The notes under the pieces are model-generated. The model searched no databases. It worked only from the letters and a program-made list of their open reading frames with translations, and was not told where the DNA came from. DNA of 64,000 nt from Tieghemostelium lacteum (Eukaryota > Evosea > Eumycetozoa > Dictyosteliales > Raperosteliaceae): NCBI GenBank assembly GCA_001606155.1, contig LODT01000025.1, positions 558,001 through 622,000 on the forward strand, given 5' to 3'. The position numbers and the translations under genes are program-made. The first letter of the stretch is position 1. Each line of letters begins with the position of its first letter. Shown piece by piece: positions 1-12,033 of this stretch.

Positions 1-1
1 C

Positions 2-109
2 ATACCATTAGAAGTCTCCATGTCTATAGGCACTCGATGGGGATCACTTGTAAAAATTGTAAATCCAACTCAAGATCCATACCCCTTTAACCTGGATTTT
101 GAAGATTAG
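2..109 (+). CDS. 3' end of an unidentified gene
   Basis: A reading frame is open from the window edge and ends at TAG 107-109, giving the last 35 residues of a protein (ending PYPFNLDFED). I do not recognise the family. It is followed by AT-rich DNA with poly-A/T runs typical of a dictyostelid 3' flank, and it converges on the TFIIA gene whose stop lies at 390. The length of the frame and the sharp switch to low-complexity DNA after the stop support coding. Function is unknown. Confidence 0.45.
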   Translation: MPLEVSMSIGTRWGSLVKIVNPTQDPYPFNLDFED

Positions 110-389
110 TATTTAAATTTGAATAAAAAATAGAAGGAATTTGTTTTAAACTTGATTGAAATTTATTTATTAATTTAAAATAAATTCAACAAGTTGAAAA
201 AAAAAGGTAGAGAAAGAATGATTATTAAATATTTAAATGATTAAACAAACAAAGAATTCTTTTTTTGGATTTTTGATCTTTTCTATACTTTTTTTTTGGT
301 TGGTTGTGAATATTACTATAATTATTGGGAGGGAAAAAAAAAGTGATTGATAATAGGGGAGAGGAAGAAGTGATATTTGAATACTATAT

Positions 390-1617
390 CTATATCCAAA
401 TAAATTCACCATTGGCTTTATTAAACAAAGAATCTTTGCCATTTAAGTGCATTACACCATCTTTAAATACACACTTTCTTTTGGCCTTGATCCGTGTGAC
501 CTTTTCATATTGACATAAAACATAATGTTCAATTACTGGATCTGGATCTTCATCGTCGTCATCATCATCCAAATCACTGTTTAACAAATCATCATCTTGA
601 TTTTGATCTTTATTTTCCTGTAATTATTAATTTACTATGTTAGTACCTAACATATTTTTAAATGGAAATTAACATAAATTCCAACAAAAAAATACAAACT
701 TCAAAATCTTCATCATCTTCATCATCATTTCCATCCATTTGTACAATAAAATTTTGTTCTGTTTTAATTGATTTCAATAAAAATTTATCTATATCTTGTT
801 TATCTGAATTTACATTAATTTCTTCTTCTTCATCATTCACACCATCATTTTGTGGAATTGGATTCATAATTGATCTTAATGACTAAAAATATTTAAAATA
901 AACCTATTAATATTTTCCTCTTTATAAACGTAACCAATACCTAAAATAAAATATTTACAGCTGAAGAAATTGGACTTGTTGGATTTAAATTTGTTAAATT
1001 GTTGTAATAATTATTATTATTTGGTATTTCTTTAAATGTTGGAACAAAACCTGTAGGTCTTCCTGCTGTTGTTGTAATCTCTGAAGGATGTCTGACTCCA
1101 ACTGGATGAATACCATTTCTAGTTAGTTCACTCTAAAATTATTATAATAAAAATTAATCAAAATGCTCTACAATTTGTAGTGTGAAATGTTTAGTACTAA
1201 AAGATCCTACCTCATTAGGTCTTGGTATATTATTTGGATTTGGTAATTGTAAATTTTGATATTGTTGTACAGAGTTTATATTGGTGATTGAGGAGTTGTT
1301 ATTGTTATTTGGATTTATAATGTTATTGTTATTGTTATTTGGATTAAGTACACTGGTTTCTCCATGACCAATGGTATGAGGTATTGCTCCTGAATTCTCT
1401 AATCTAGCTTCCCACATCTTAATAATTAAAAATATATATTAAAAAAGAGTAAATTAATGGGTTTGGTCTTTATTTTATATATTGGTAATATAAAAAAAGA
1501 ACATACAGTTTGAAGTTCCTCAATCACATTATCATCTAAATTTAGTCCCATATCAGGATCTTTAATTTTTCTGATAACATCGTCTATAATTAATCTATAA
1601 ATTACCTGTACACTCAT
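390..1617 (-). CDS. gtf2a1: Transcription initiation factor IIA large (alpha/beta) subunit
   Basis: Five exons on the minus strand: 1617-1507, 1417-1211, 1132-959, 882-700 and 617-390. All junctions are phase 0 and give 300 residues. The N-terminus (VIYRLIIDDVIRKIK ... NVIEELQT joined to MWEARLENSGAIP) is the four-helix-bundle part of TFIIA-alpha. The middle is an Asn-rich and acidic spacer. The last ~70 residues (DDDDEDPDP, then CQYEKVTRIKAKRKCVFKDG and NGKDSLFNKANGEFIW) form the beta-barrel region that contacts TBP and DNA. In the family this subunit pairs with TFIIA-gamma to stabilise TBP on the TATA box. The length is slightly below the human protein. The upstream ATG-less extension of exon 1 was rejected in favour of the ATG at 1617, where homology starts. 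Confidence 0.93.
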
Positions 1618-1865
1618 ATTTCCTAGGTGTACACAACAATACAAAAAAAAAATAATAAAAGAAAAAAAAAAAAAATTTTACTTCTCTATTTATTGTAAAA
1701 AAAAAAAATTCAAAATATTAAAAATTTTATTTTAAGTTGTTTTTACTTTAGATTCGCAAGAGCGGGTTATATATTTCATTTTTTTTTTAATATCATACAA
1801 CAAAAATAATATGAATTATAAATTTATAAATTGATTTATAATTATTAAAAAAATATAGAAATTGT

Positions 1866-3571
1866 TTATTTGGATTTATGTTTCTTTTTGGATTTCTTTT
1901 CTTCTTCAGAATCCACGTCATCTGGATCAGAGGAATCGGATTCTGGTTCAGACTCTTCTTCACCAGAGACATAATCAGAGTCATCAGAGTCGTCGTCAAT
2001 GAGCATTGCAGGATTTACAGTGGTATCTGGAGTTTCGATTTGTAATTTTCTTTCTTTTAAAAAGCTGTAGAGAACATTGTATTCAGCTTTAGGGATGGAT
2101 GTAAATTGTATAGAGGTATTACTCTTAAGACTTAGACTCATATCAAAAGTTCTAGAGTTTGCACCACCCATTGCCATGGAAACTCTAGTGAATTCCACTG
2201 AGACAATTTCATCATAGGAGATGTAAGTAGGTGGTTTGTTGAGGAAAAAGAAGGATTTCTCTAGAGGGTGTAAATAACCTTCATTAGCCTTCAAAGAACA
2301 TTTTACAGAGTTAAAAGCACCATCGTGTCCTTTAAAGGAACCAGGTGGGGTTATTCTTTTGCCATTAGTCATAATCTTTAAGAGATTAGCTAGAATCTGA
2401 GTTCTTTTACCTTGAATGGATTCAGGTAAACTTGAGAACTTTTCTTTTAGCTCCTCAGTAAGATTCAAGTCTAATGAGATCTCTTCATCCTCCAGAGGGA
2501 ACTGAATAACCAAATGGCTATATTTAGTCTTGCCCTGACGAACTGGAGGGTCTAAACTAATGACAAAATTGACCAATCTATCTTGATGTTCAAATATAAA
2601 AAGTTTGGAAATACTGGTATAATTGACTTTGTAATCGTGTGTTTTACCGTGTAACTTGAGAAAAGATGCATACATTTCAATATCGATACGACCTCTTGGT
2701 GTAAGGAACTGAATGTTACTCAGTACAACCAAACTCTTACCAACACTGCTGACATCTGACTTATCTTTAATCTGTTGTTGCATTAACTCTACAATAGTGA
2801 GTTTCTCTTCTTCCTCATCTGATTCACCACCATCTGATTCTTCTTCCTCTTGATCTTTCATTTCTTGATCTCCTTCCTTGTCCTTGGATTTCTTTGATTC
2901 CTTTGGTTTAGCAGTCTCGCTTACTGTACTACCTCCAGTTGTCTCACCTTCTGCATGTCTATTAGGTGTGAAAAATCTAATTTCTACTAATGTCTCATCT
3001 TCAACCTCTGCATTCGAAGGTCTCTGAAACTCCAATGTCAATTCATTCTTTTGATTTATAGAAGTTTGTGTAACCTCTGATGTTGGAAACTCAAATACCA
3101 CCTTTTCTTCATGCATAAATGTAATCATTGTATTACCAACTATCAATTCTCCAAAATTATTACCTTTAGTCGATAAATCTACAGTCTGAATATCAAATCT
3201 AACAGATTCAAAAAACTTTTTTAATAAATCTAAATCCTATAATAGACAATATATAATATATAATTAATATAACTAATTAACTAAGTCTTAAGTTTCATCT
3301 ACAGATACATTACAGATTCTCTAAAACCATCATATTTAACAACAATACCATTTCTTAATAATAAAGATATTTGAAATACCTTTGGAGTTATTCTAATCCA
3401 ACTAACAGATTCTAAATCATTTGGATTTACATTCTCTGCTTTACCAATATCAGGTTTCCATGTAATTTGAGTAGTTGTTAATTTTAAAATTCCTCTTACA
3501 GATCCAATCTTTCCACCAACTGTTATATTATTGAATTGTGGTCCTGTAGGAGCAACTGTTGTAGATGCCAT
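1866..3571 (-). CDS. ssrp1: FACT histone chaperone subunit SSRP1/Pob3
   Basis: Two exons, 3571-3314 and 3236-1866 (phase 0), encode 542 residues. The N-terminus (FNNITVGGKIGSVRGILKL) and the following PH-like modules match SSRP1/Pob3, the partner of Spt16 in the FACT complex that handles H2A-H2B during transcription and replication. An acidic linker lies at about residues 195-235. The middle (GKRITPPGSFKGHDGAF, FFFLNKPPTYI, SVEFTRV) is the Rtt106-like double-PH core. The C-terminus is an Asp/Glu/Ser tail ending in KKSKKKHKSK. There is no HMG box after the acidic tail, so the architecture is that of yeast Pob3 and not that of animal or plant SSRP1. It shares a ~370 bp divergent upstream region with the kinesin gene. 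Confidence 0.95.
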
Positions 3572-3940
3572 TTGTATATGTTATGTTTGGTAGGAAGGGA
3601 TAAATTTGAAAATTAAAAAAAATTTTAAAAAAATCGATTATTAAAAAAGGCGCATTCACATTCCATATCCAAATTATTTAATTTAAAATTAAATTTACAA
3701 TGAGAAATTATAAAAACACTGCTTTAAGATTATCATAATCACTCAGTATTTATTTTATCAAAATTTTTAGATTTTATCTTAAATTGTTAGGTTGGCGGTT
3801 CATTCATTCAAGTCAGTTAGTTTTTTTTTTTTTTTAGAAATAGCCATTCACACCAATTTATATTTCTAGATTGTTTTGCATTTATTGGAACTCAAATCAT
3901 AGTACTATAAAATTTGACAATTAATTTCAATAATTTCAAA
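3572..3940. promoter_or_regulatory. Divergent intergenic promoter region, SSRP1 / kinesin
   Basis: This 369 bp gap separates two start codons facing away from each other. It contains poly-A and poly-T tracts (e.g. the T run near 3822-3834), as is usual upstream of dictyostelid genes. No open frame or RNA signature is visible. Assignment as promoter DNA is positional only. Confidence 0.5.
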
Positions 3941-6900
3941 ATGTCAGATGAGCTAAGTCATTCAACATTTAGTTCATCACAACTCCCACCTGCAAGTGGT
4001 GTTAGAGTAGTTTGTAGATTTCGTCCTGTAACTGAACTTGAAAAGAAAAAAAATGAACATAGTATTGTGACTCATCATGATAACACTACTTTTTCTCTAA
4101 AGGTAATATTTTATCATTTAAACAACTCCAGTTAAGATGTTAACATAGATATTAACTTTATCTGTGGGGGTATTTGAATTAGTTAAAAGATGGTGGAATG
4201 CAACAGTACTCATTTGATAGAACTTTTAATTCGGATGAAGGTCAATCGGTTATTTATCAAGATGTTGCACAACCTATGGTAAAGGATTTCTTTGATGGTT
4301 ATAATTCGACAATTTTGGCATATGGTCAGACTTCGAGTGGTAAGACTTATACAGTGTACGGTGATCCTACTTTGGTTATTGCGGATAGTAGTGATGACAG
4401 TTTAGAGAGTAATGAAGTCTATGGTATAATACCTAGAATGATTAATGAGATATTCTCACAGATTAGTAAACAACAGGGTATTACTAAATCATTTGAGGTG
4501 AAAATGTCGGCATTGGAGTTGTATCAAGAGAAGGTACGTGATCTATTTAATGCAAACAAGAAGAATCTTCAGATTAAACAGAGTAAACAAGATGGTGATA
4601 ACTTTTATGTTGAAGGTTTGGATCAGGCATATATCCTGTCACCTCAAGATGCATTCAGTTTTATCAATTACACCAATAGCAACAGAGCAACTGCTGCCAC
4701 TAAAATGTCTGCAGTGAGCTCGAGATCACATAGTATTGTGATTATTGAAATGTTGCAACAGAATCTAGATACACTTGAGAGTAAAGTCAGTAAATTGTAT
4801 CTAGTTGATTTGGCAGGTTCTGAAAGACTTTCAAAAACTGGTGCTGAAGGTGAGAGAATGAAAGAAGCTACAACTATCAACCTGTCTCTTACTGAACTTG
4901 GTAAAGTCATCAATTCTCTAACTTCAGGTGAAGGTGGATACATTAACTATAGAGGCAGTAACCTCACAAAGATTCTTAAAGACTCTTTAGGTGGTACCAG
5001 TAAGACTACTCTCATTATTGCATGTTCTCCAACCAATGGAAATGAACATGAAACCATTTCAACCATTGCATTTGGTAACAGAGCTAAAAACGTTAAAAAC
5101 AAACCAGTCATTCATAAGCATGAGACTGTGGATGAGTTGAAAGCTCAAGTTGCAAAACTTAAAGAAATTCTCAAAGACAGAGAAAAGTTTATAGAACAAC
5201 TCAATCAAACGATTAAAACACAAGAAAAACAAATCATTCAATTAGAAGATGAAAATTCCCATCTTAAACAGTCATCTCATTTTGTAAATACATCACCCAT
5301 ACAACAACCACATACACCACCAAAACAAATAATACATAATAAGAATAAGAATATTTCAAAATCACAAAAACAAGAAGAAAAAGTAAAAGAAATTGAACAA
5401 GAACAAACAAAGATGGCTGGTGAAACTTATGAATTGAATATTAGCGAGAATACACAACCTCCAATACCTCAGGTACAAGAAGATATAGAAGAATTACAAA
5501 AACAACCTGAACAAATGAAATTAGAGGATTTACAACAAGAGGATACACAAAGTGAATCATTGTCAATTCCAGATTCTGTTGTACAGGTTGAAGATCAGAA
5601 GGAGGAAGAAGAATTGGTAATTGTAGATACACAAACTCAACAGCAAGTAGTTTCTCAGTTAAATCCAGAATCTGTAGTTTTGGAACCTAATCTTTCTGTT
5701 GAGCAATTTGAAGAAGAGGATGAAGAAGAAGAGTTGAATAATGCAACTGATATTCAACATGAAGATAAACAAGAGACTGTTAATATAGTCACAGAAACTG
5801 CTACTCTTGATAATGAAGATACTGTGATTGAAACCATTGATGACACAACTAAAATTACAGAGACTTCCAATGAAACTGCTATTTTAGATACTCAAAATAT
5901 AGAAGATGACATTGTTATGGTTGATAATAATAGTCAAACTAGTAGTCTAGAATTTTCAGATAGTTTTAAATTGTCATCACCAGATTTCATATCTGCTAAT
6001 GCTGTTGTATTACCTGATACAAATACTAGTAGTCATATTGATGGTCATGGTCTAACCAAATCTACATCGACATTGAATATACTGGATATGTCAAATGGTA
6101 CTATACCAACAGTATCATCATTAACTAATGACACTTTATTGTCAGTACCTATAAATACCTTTGAGACCATTGGTAACACTAGTAGTAGCAGTAACTCAAT
6201 GGAACCAAAATTAGATAATTCTAGTAGTAACATTAAACCATTTACAAATGGTGATATCCTATCACCTGATCAAACTACATCTACATCTCCTTATTCAACT
6301 CCAGAAATTCCATCAACTCCACCAATTGTTAAACATCAGAAAATTGAAAATGAACAACAACATCAACAACAACAACCTATTGTAAATAGTATCATTCAGA
6401 ATACACCATTAGTACCAACTTTGAAAACGGATAAAGAGGTACCAAAGGTAGATAAAAAGAAAGGGTTTGGTATGGGTAAGAGTGTTTTAATGGTTATAAT
6501 GGTACTGTTATTTGGTGTATTTTTGGTATCACATTATAATTCACCATTGGCAATTGGTAGATTACCTAATGAATCATTGGTAAAAAATTTAGATATTTTG
6601 GGTATAAAATCATATTATCCAACATTGGAAGAACTGAAATTGGCTAGAACTAGATACCAAACACGTATAAATATCAGTAGGAATAAGAATTTGTGTACTA
6701 GTAAATGTGATCAGATGGAAACTGATATTAATCAATCCTACGAATTGTTAATAGACCATTACAGTAATGCCAATGTCATTGAGAATCTTGTATGGTCTGT
6801 AAATAGAAATTTCTTTAGTTCTGGTTGTATTCAACCTCTCACTATATTTAGCTCTAATCATACCGATATCAATATGGTCATTGATGTTCAACAATATGAA

Positions 6901-7455
6901 AATCTTGAACAAAAGGTATCACAATTACAAAACAAATTATCAAATATGGAGAAATCTCAAAAAGTACCAATCCCTATTGAAACCACTCCAATTCCAGAAA
7001 CACCAAAACAAGTTGATGACATATCTCTAAAAACCATTCAAGAATTGAAATCCCAACTTTCAAATCTTGAAAATCAAGTAGAAACTCTAAAATCAACAAA
7101 CGCCGTAAAAGAATTAGAAATTACTCAACTTCAAACTGAAATATCAGAATCCAAACAACAACAACATCAACAGCAACAAGAATTTATAGAAAAACAAAAA
7201 GAAGTTGAAAAACAAAAAGAACAACAGAAATCAACTGAAACCATTGATGAAGGGGTTAAGGATAGTGTAAATAAGGATTCACCCTCTTCTACAGATGGTA
7301 AAAAGATTGATAATCAAATTGCTAATGTTCAGAATTTGAATTATTTTCAAAGATTAGCTGTAGGGTTTAATAAGAGTTGGAACCCAATTAAAGATAAAAT
7401 ACGTAATTCTTTTGATTGGTTTTGGAGTCTCTTTAGAAATAATAAAAAGCAATAA
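3941..7455 (+). CDS. N-terminal-motor kinesin with a C-terminal membrane segment
   Basis: Two exons, 3941-4102 and 4183-7455 (phase 0), encode 1144 residues. The motor domain fills about residues 19-380: P-loop GQTSSGKT (~102), switch I SSRSH, switch II LVDLAGSER (~261). The P-loop variant and general layout suggest kinesin-1 or a relative, but subfamily assignment is uncertain. A coiled coil follows (~385-440), then a long acidic Gln/Ser/Thr-rich region. A single hydrophobic segment, SVLMVIMVLLFGVFLVSHY, lies at about 820-838. After it come a region resembling a J domain (~855-925) whose HPD position reads NIS, another coiled coil, and a basic/aromatic tail. The D. discoideum kinesin that corresponds is not something I can name safely. 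The membrane segment implies direct anchoring to an organelle. Confidence 0.9.
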
Positions 7456-7575
7456 ATAATGTACACTATATAGGTAACCTTAAATATCTGATTTTATATA
7501 ATATTATTTAATTTTTTTTTTATTTATTTTTGGAAAGTGTTAAATCCAACATCACAGACAAAGTTATACATACAT

Positions 7576-10103
7576 ATGAACTTTTTAAATTTTTTTAAAA
7601 GAATTGAAATTAAAGATGAAAAGAATAATGATTCTTCACCTGTAGTACAGAATAATAATAATAATAGTAAAGATAATAATAATGATGATGTAGACACAGA
7701 ATTAAATTTATATTTAGAATCTAGAAAGTTGAGTAGTTCAACTCAGAATGATTTAGATGTATTAATGTTAAAGATTAATGATAAAATTATAAAGAATGAT
7801 GTGAGTCAAGCATATCAGTTACTGAAGCAATTTGTTTATATAGTATATGAGCCACTTTGTAGGCCACCTGTAGATAGAGGTACAACTTATAATCAGTTAT
7901 CAGAGAGATACCATATACCATCTATAAATAAACTAGAGGAGCTCTATCAAACTGCCAGAATGAAATCAGAAGAGATTATTAGAATTAATAATGAACAGTC
8001 ACTAGTAGAGATATCAATGATTATATCTATTCTTCAACAGATAAAGTACCTGTTATTGAACAGAACTAGAATTAGTAGTGAAAATAGTGTAGTTACAGTA
8101 CTGTCACAATTGGAAGATGATGGGTTAACCCTGTTTACACAATACCTTAGAAAACAAGTCTTGGAATCCCTCGGACCTATGATACAAGACCTGATAAAAC
8201 TCAACCAACAATTGTCTGCAAAGGATATTAAGACCAATTGTAAATCATTGGAAAACTGTTGTCAGACTCTAAAGAAACTATTGAACCAGGTTGCACATAA
8301 TATAACCCATGCAATGGAACTGTCGAATGACCATTGGAAATGGAATGATTTGTTGCTACAAAAGTATAAGGTACAGTTAAAACAATGGAATTCACCAGAC
8401 CTCTTAATGCCAATTCACAATCAATCGGCATTCTATATTGACCAGATTTACAAGATTTTACAAGAGAGAATACAGGATAAACGTATGATTAATGATTTGT
8501 CTGATGCATGTTTTCAGTTTGAAACTATCATTCAAAATCATCAGTATAGTCCCCAATGGTTAGACTCGATAAAACATCTATTCTCTTTAGATGAGATGTT
8601 GAATTATCTAGCCATATCATCTGAGATCTCTAATAAGTATATAAGGTTTATTCAAGATCAATCCGAACACACTAAACCAATACCAGAACTAAACAATATG
8701 AAAGGAAAGATTGAAGAGATCATGACAATCTATGTAGAGTTAGAAGTCAACTATTTTCAACTATCATTCTCACTGGCAATCTATAGAGACAATTTGAGGA
8801 AAATTGTATACACGTTGAAAAATCCTCAAATTACAACCCAAGATCTCTTACAATTGACCTCCCTCGCCAGTGGTACTGGTAATAACATTACAAGTCCAAA
8901 ACTAACTGCTGGCCATACTATAACATCACCAAACTCTATAGGCCAACCACCAGGTTCAAGAATTAATTTTAAAATCTCATCCATGCTAGACGACATTTTC
9001 TTTGTCTTTAGAAAGGTAATTCAAAGATCGATTCAATCATTGAATACCTCTACAGCATGTTCCATTATCAATCAAAGTTGTTCAACATTTGAACTAAACT
9101 TTCTACCCTTTATCGAAAGTCTCTTACAATTCACTTTCCAAGGTGACTTTGATGAGAAACGTGATATATTTCTAATCATTCTCAATGATTTGAAAACCAC
9201 ACAATTGTACCTACAGAAAATTCTCGAACAATTAACTGAACAAAGTATTCAAAAATTCAAAAATGAAAATGACCAAAAGATGATTTCCATCTGTCTTGGT
9301 GGTGACAACTTTACATCCATCTCCAAAAAGATTGATCAACTGTTACACACCAATCTCGAAAAACTCTTAAAAATTCTTTCCACTGTAATTAACCAATATC
9401 TCTGGCCAATTAGAAGAATTAGTTTTGAATTAAAAGATGTATGTGTATATATAGAGTAATTAGTAATTATTTAATTTGAAATACTAACCAAAACCACATA
9501 TTTTCATTGAAAAATAGACTGATTTTGAAATTTATGAAATTAATGATCCATTTGTATTAGATTTTATTTCGAATATGGTTCAATTACTTGAACCTTATAA
9601 AAAGAATTTACTAAATCAGAACTTAGATGAACTTATTCATTTAATTGCAAATCATATTGCTATAATTCTAGAAGAACATATTATGCAGTCATTGTATGTA
9701 TTATATTTATTAATAAGTGTGGTTGAATTTGATTTTAATTAATAATTTCAATATCGATAATAGTTTTAATCAATTAGGTGGTATACATTTATCAAAAGAT
9801 CTTAGAAAGATTATTGAGTTTCTATGTACATTAACCACAGAACAAAATGTTAGACATAAATTTACAAAGTTGACACAGATTTCCCACATTTTGACATTTG
9901 ATCAAGTGAATGATGTTATGGATTATTGGGATCTAAAAGAATACAATTGGAAACTGAACCCTTTACAAATAAAACAAGTATTGGGTAGAAGAACTGATTT
10001 TCCAAAAAATTTAATCCACAATTTGAAATTAATAGAAACTCCTGTTAATAATAATAATAATAATAATAATGTTCAGCAACAACAACAACAATCAAAGAGA
10101 TAA
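7576..10103 (+). CDS. cog4: Conserved oligomeric Golgi complex subunit 4
   Basis: Three exons, 7576-9438, 9518-9693 and 9764-10103, encode 792 residues, close to human COG4 (785). COG4 belongs to lobe A of the COG tether, which works with SNAREs and SM proteins in retrograde traffic within the Golgi. The C-terminus is diagnostic: FNQLGGIHLSKDLRKII, then VNDVMDYWDLKEYNWKLNPL and QIKQVLGRRTDFPKN match the conserved end of COG4 (DYW..., W.LTP.EVRQVL..R.DF). The N-terminus is Asn/Asp-rich after MNFLNFFKR. I chose the ATG at 7576; the frame is open further upstream but has no earlier ATG. A poly-Asn/Gln tail follows the conserved end, a common dictyostelid extension. Confidence 0.93.
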
Positions 10104-10553
10104 TTCTCTACATGTAATAAAATTATATAATTTTGTGATTGATGTGTTGTAACTATCACAATTTTGATAAAACTGCGTTGTTATTTTGATTGCAAATTTT
10201 GTATTCATACTTGGGGAAGTAGATATATCCTAACAGTATTGTACAATAAAAACGAGGGAGGTAAAAGAGATATTAACAATCACATTTTAATTTTTTATAC
10301 CCCCATTCACTAAACACATGTTTATTTTTCAAAAATATTAGAGTGATCTATTTAACTTTTTATTTTTATGATGTGAGATTTATTTAGTGGTAAGCGTGTA
10401 AAAAGTGGTTGCTGTGAAAATGGAACAATGATTTGTTTGTTCAAATTTATTTTTATTTAATGTGTATTAACTTAACCAAAATTAGAAGTATCAGTAATTA
10501 GTTTACAGAGTATTATTTATATATAAAGACTATATTTAAAAAAAAAAAAACAA
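10104..10553. other. Intergenic, no gene seen
   Basis: 450 bp between COG4 and the next small gene. It holds AT-rich sequence and poly-A just before the next ATG. A G-containing patch near 10240-10270 has no tRNA-like arms. I see no coding frame in it. Confidence 0.6.
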
Positions 10554-10907
10554 ATGGAAAATAATACAAATTTAGATTTCAATCATATTATTAAATTATT
10601 TTATAGTACTATTCCAGAGGGTTGTAAACAATCTGAATTCACAAAGAGAACCACAAGTTATTTTACATCCAATTGTCTAAATGTTTTTGTTTGTGCTGTA
10701 AATCATCAATGCTCTCAATATGAATCATCTTTTACATATGAATTGAAATCTACAGTAAATGGTAAAGCTACAACAAGACAATATACAATTTATCTATCAC
10801 AACCTGGAACCAATATGCAAGCTATAAACTATGCTGAAAATGGTTTTAGTAATTGGAATTTTGGTGGTTATTTTAAAAGAGTTGGTTCAATTATCAATTT
10901 TTATTAA
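10554..10907 (+). CDS. Unidentified small protein, 117 residues
   Basis: A single-exon frame of 117 residues starts at an ATG preceded by a TATA-like stretch and a poly-A leader (10538-10553), the usual dictyostelid start context. The protein has four cysteines in the middle (CLNVFVCAVNHQC plus an earlier CK) and an aromatic/glycine C-terminus (GFSNWNFGGYFKRVG). There is no signal peptide or membrane segment. I do not recognise the family. Codon use and composition fit a real gene better than a chance frame. No function can be proposed. Confidence 0.6.
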   Translation: MENNTNLDFNHIIKLFYSTIPEGCKQSEFTKRTTSYFTSNCLNVFVCAVNHQCSQYESSFTYELKSTVNGKATTRQYTIYLSQPGTNMQAINYAENGFSNWNFGGYFKRVGSIINFY

Positions 10908-11020
10908 TATAAATATTTAAAAGTACATATTTAATTTTTTTTTGATTAATGATAAAATTCTTGGATTTATCTTTTTTCATTTTTTTTTGTTATTTTTGAA
11001 ATTCACAAATTGAGATCAAA

Positions 11021-11443
11021 ATGGTAACTTATGTGATGCAAATAAATAGTTTTTGAATTAATATGACTAACTAATTAGTGAATAAATGATATAGTCATTA
11101 TATTTTAGAGTAAAAAGAAATAATCAAACTATATTTTTATCAGCAGAGTTAACTGATACCATTGCAAAACTAAAAGGTGATGTTGCAATTGTAAATAAGT
11201 TAACAAATGAAAATCCAACTGAATACATTAGATTTATATATCAAAATAACTCATTGGATGATAAGAAAACAATACAACAACTAAATATACCAAACGACTC
11301 TGTAATTTTTATGGTTTACAAAACAGGTACGCAGCATAGTTTATAATATAGGTTAAACAAACATTTCTAACTTTTTTAAATTCGATACAGGTGAAAACAC
11401 ATATGAAGATATTGCACCATCAGTTTTACAATCACTTCAATAA
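11021..11443 (+). CDS. Elongin-B-like ubiquitin-fold protein
   Basis: Three exons: 11021-11023 (only the ATG), 11095-11326 and 11391-11443, giving 95 residues. Joining the lone ATG to exon 2 gives MSLYFRVKRNNQTIFL, which aligns without gaps to the elongin-B start (MDVFLMIRRHKTTIF). Further matches are YQNNSLDDKKTIQQL (family: YKDDQLLDDGKTL) and, after the second intron, ENTYEDIAP (family: DDTFEALCIEP). Elongin B pairs with elongin C in cullin-RING ligases and in the elongin transcription complex. The C-terminal tail found in animals is absent. The first intron starts directly after the ATG (GTAACT). The weakest point is that one-codon coding exon; reading-frame phase and family length both support it. 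Confidence 0.75.
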
Positions 11444-12033
11444 TCAAATCAAACTACAGCAAAAACAGTAAAAAAAAAAAAAGGAAATGCATACCTTTTA
11501 TATGGATACTTCAATTGTAATTAATAAAGTATAATGTAAAGATCACAAATATAATTATATTTGATTTATAGAACCCTGTACATATAAAAATTCAACCAAT
11601 TCTCTCGAAAAAGAAGTTTTAATCCATATTTTTTTTTTTCAAAATTTCTAAATAATACTTTTACATTGTTAAAATAATGGTATTTAGATTATATTAATTA
11701 AAAATTTAATTATATTTCATTAAATTTAATATAAAGCTCAACGTTGCTTTTTTTATTTGCAAAAAAAAAAAAAAAAAAATTTTTATTATTTTAATTTTTG
11801 ATCATCATTTTGATTTGACCCTCATAAAAAAAAAATATAATCCTCATTCCTATCAAATCTCAAATAGGTACAAAGTTTTTTTTATTTATTACGCCTTTCC
11901 TATTATATTTTTATTTTATATCTGTAATTATAGAGAAATTTATAAATTTTTAAAACTTTGAAAAGTCAAATTTACATACAAGTTATATAAAAAAAAGATA
12001 TTTTTTATATAATAAGATAATATCACAGTTAAA
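11444..12033. other. Intergenic, no gene seen
   Basis: 590 bp between elongin B and the clathrin heavy chain gene. It contains long A and T runs (A run near 11761-11779) and very low complexity sequence. It presumably holds the 3' end of one gene and the promoter of the other. Nothing structured was found. Confidence 0.6.

Noticed and set aside
5281-6460. Possible second gene inside the low-complexity middle of the kinesin
   Set aside because: The frame is continuous with the motor and the C-terminal segments, and there are no splice signals or promoter-like runs. Low-complexity Gln/Glu/Ser spacers are normal in dictyostelids.
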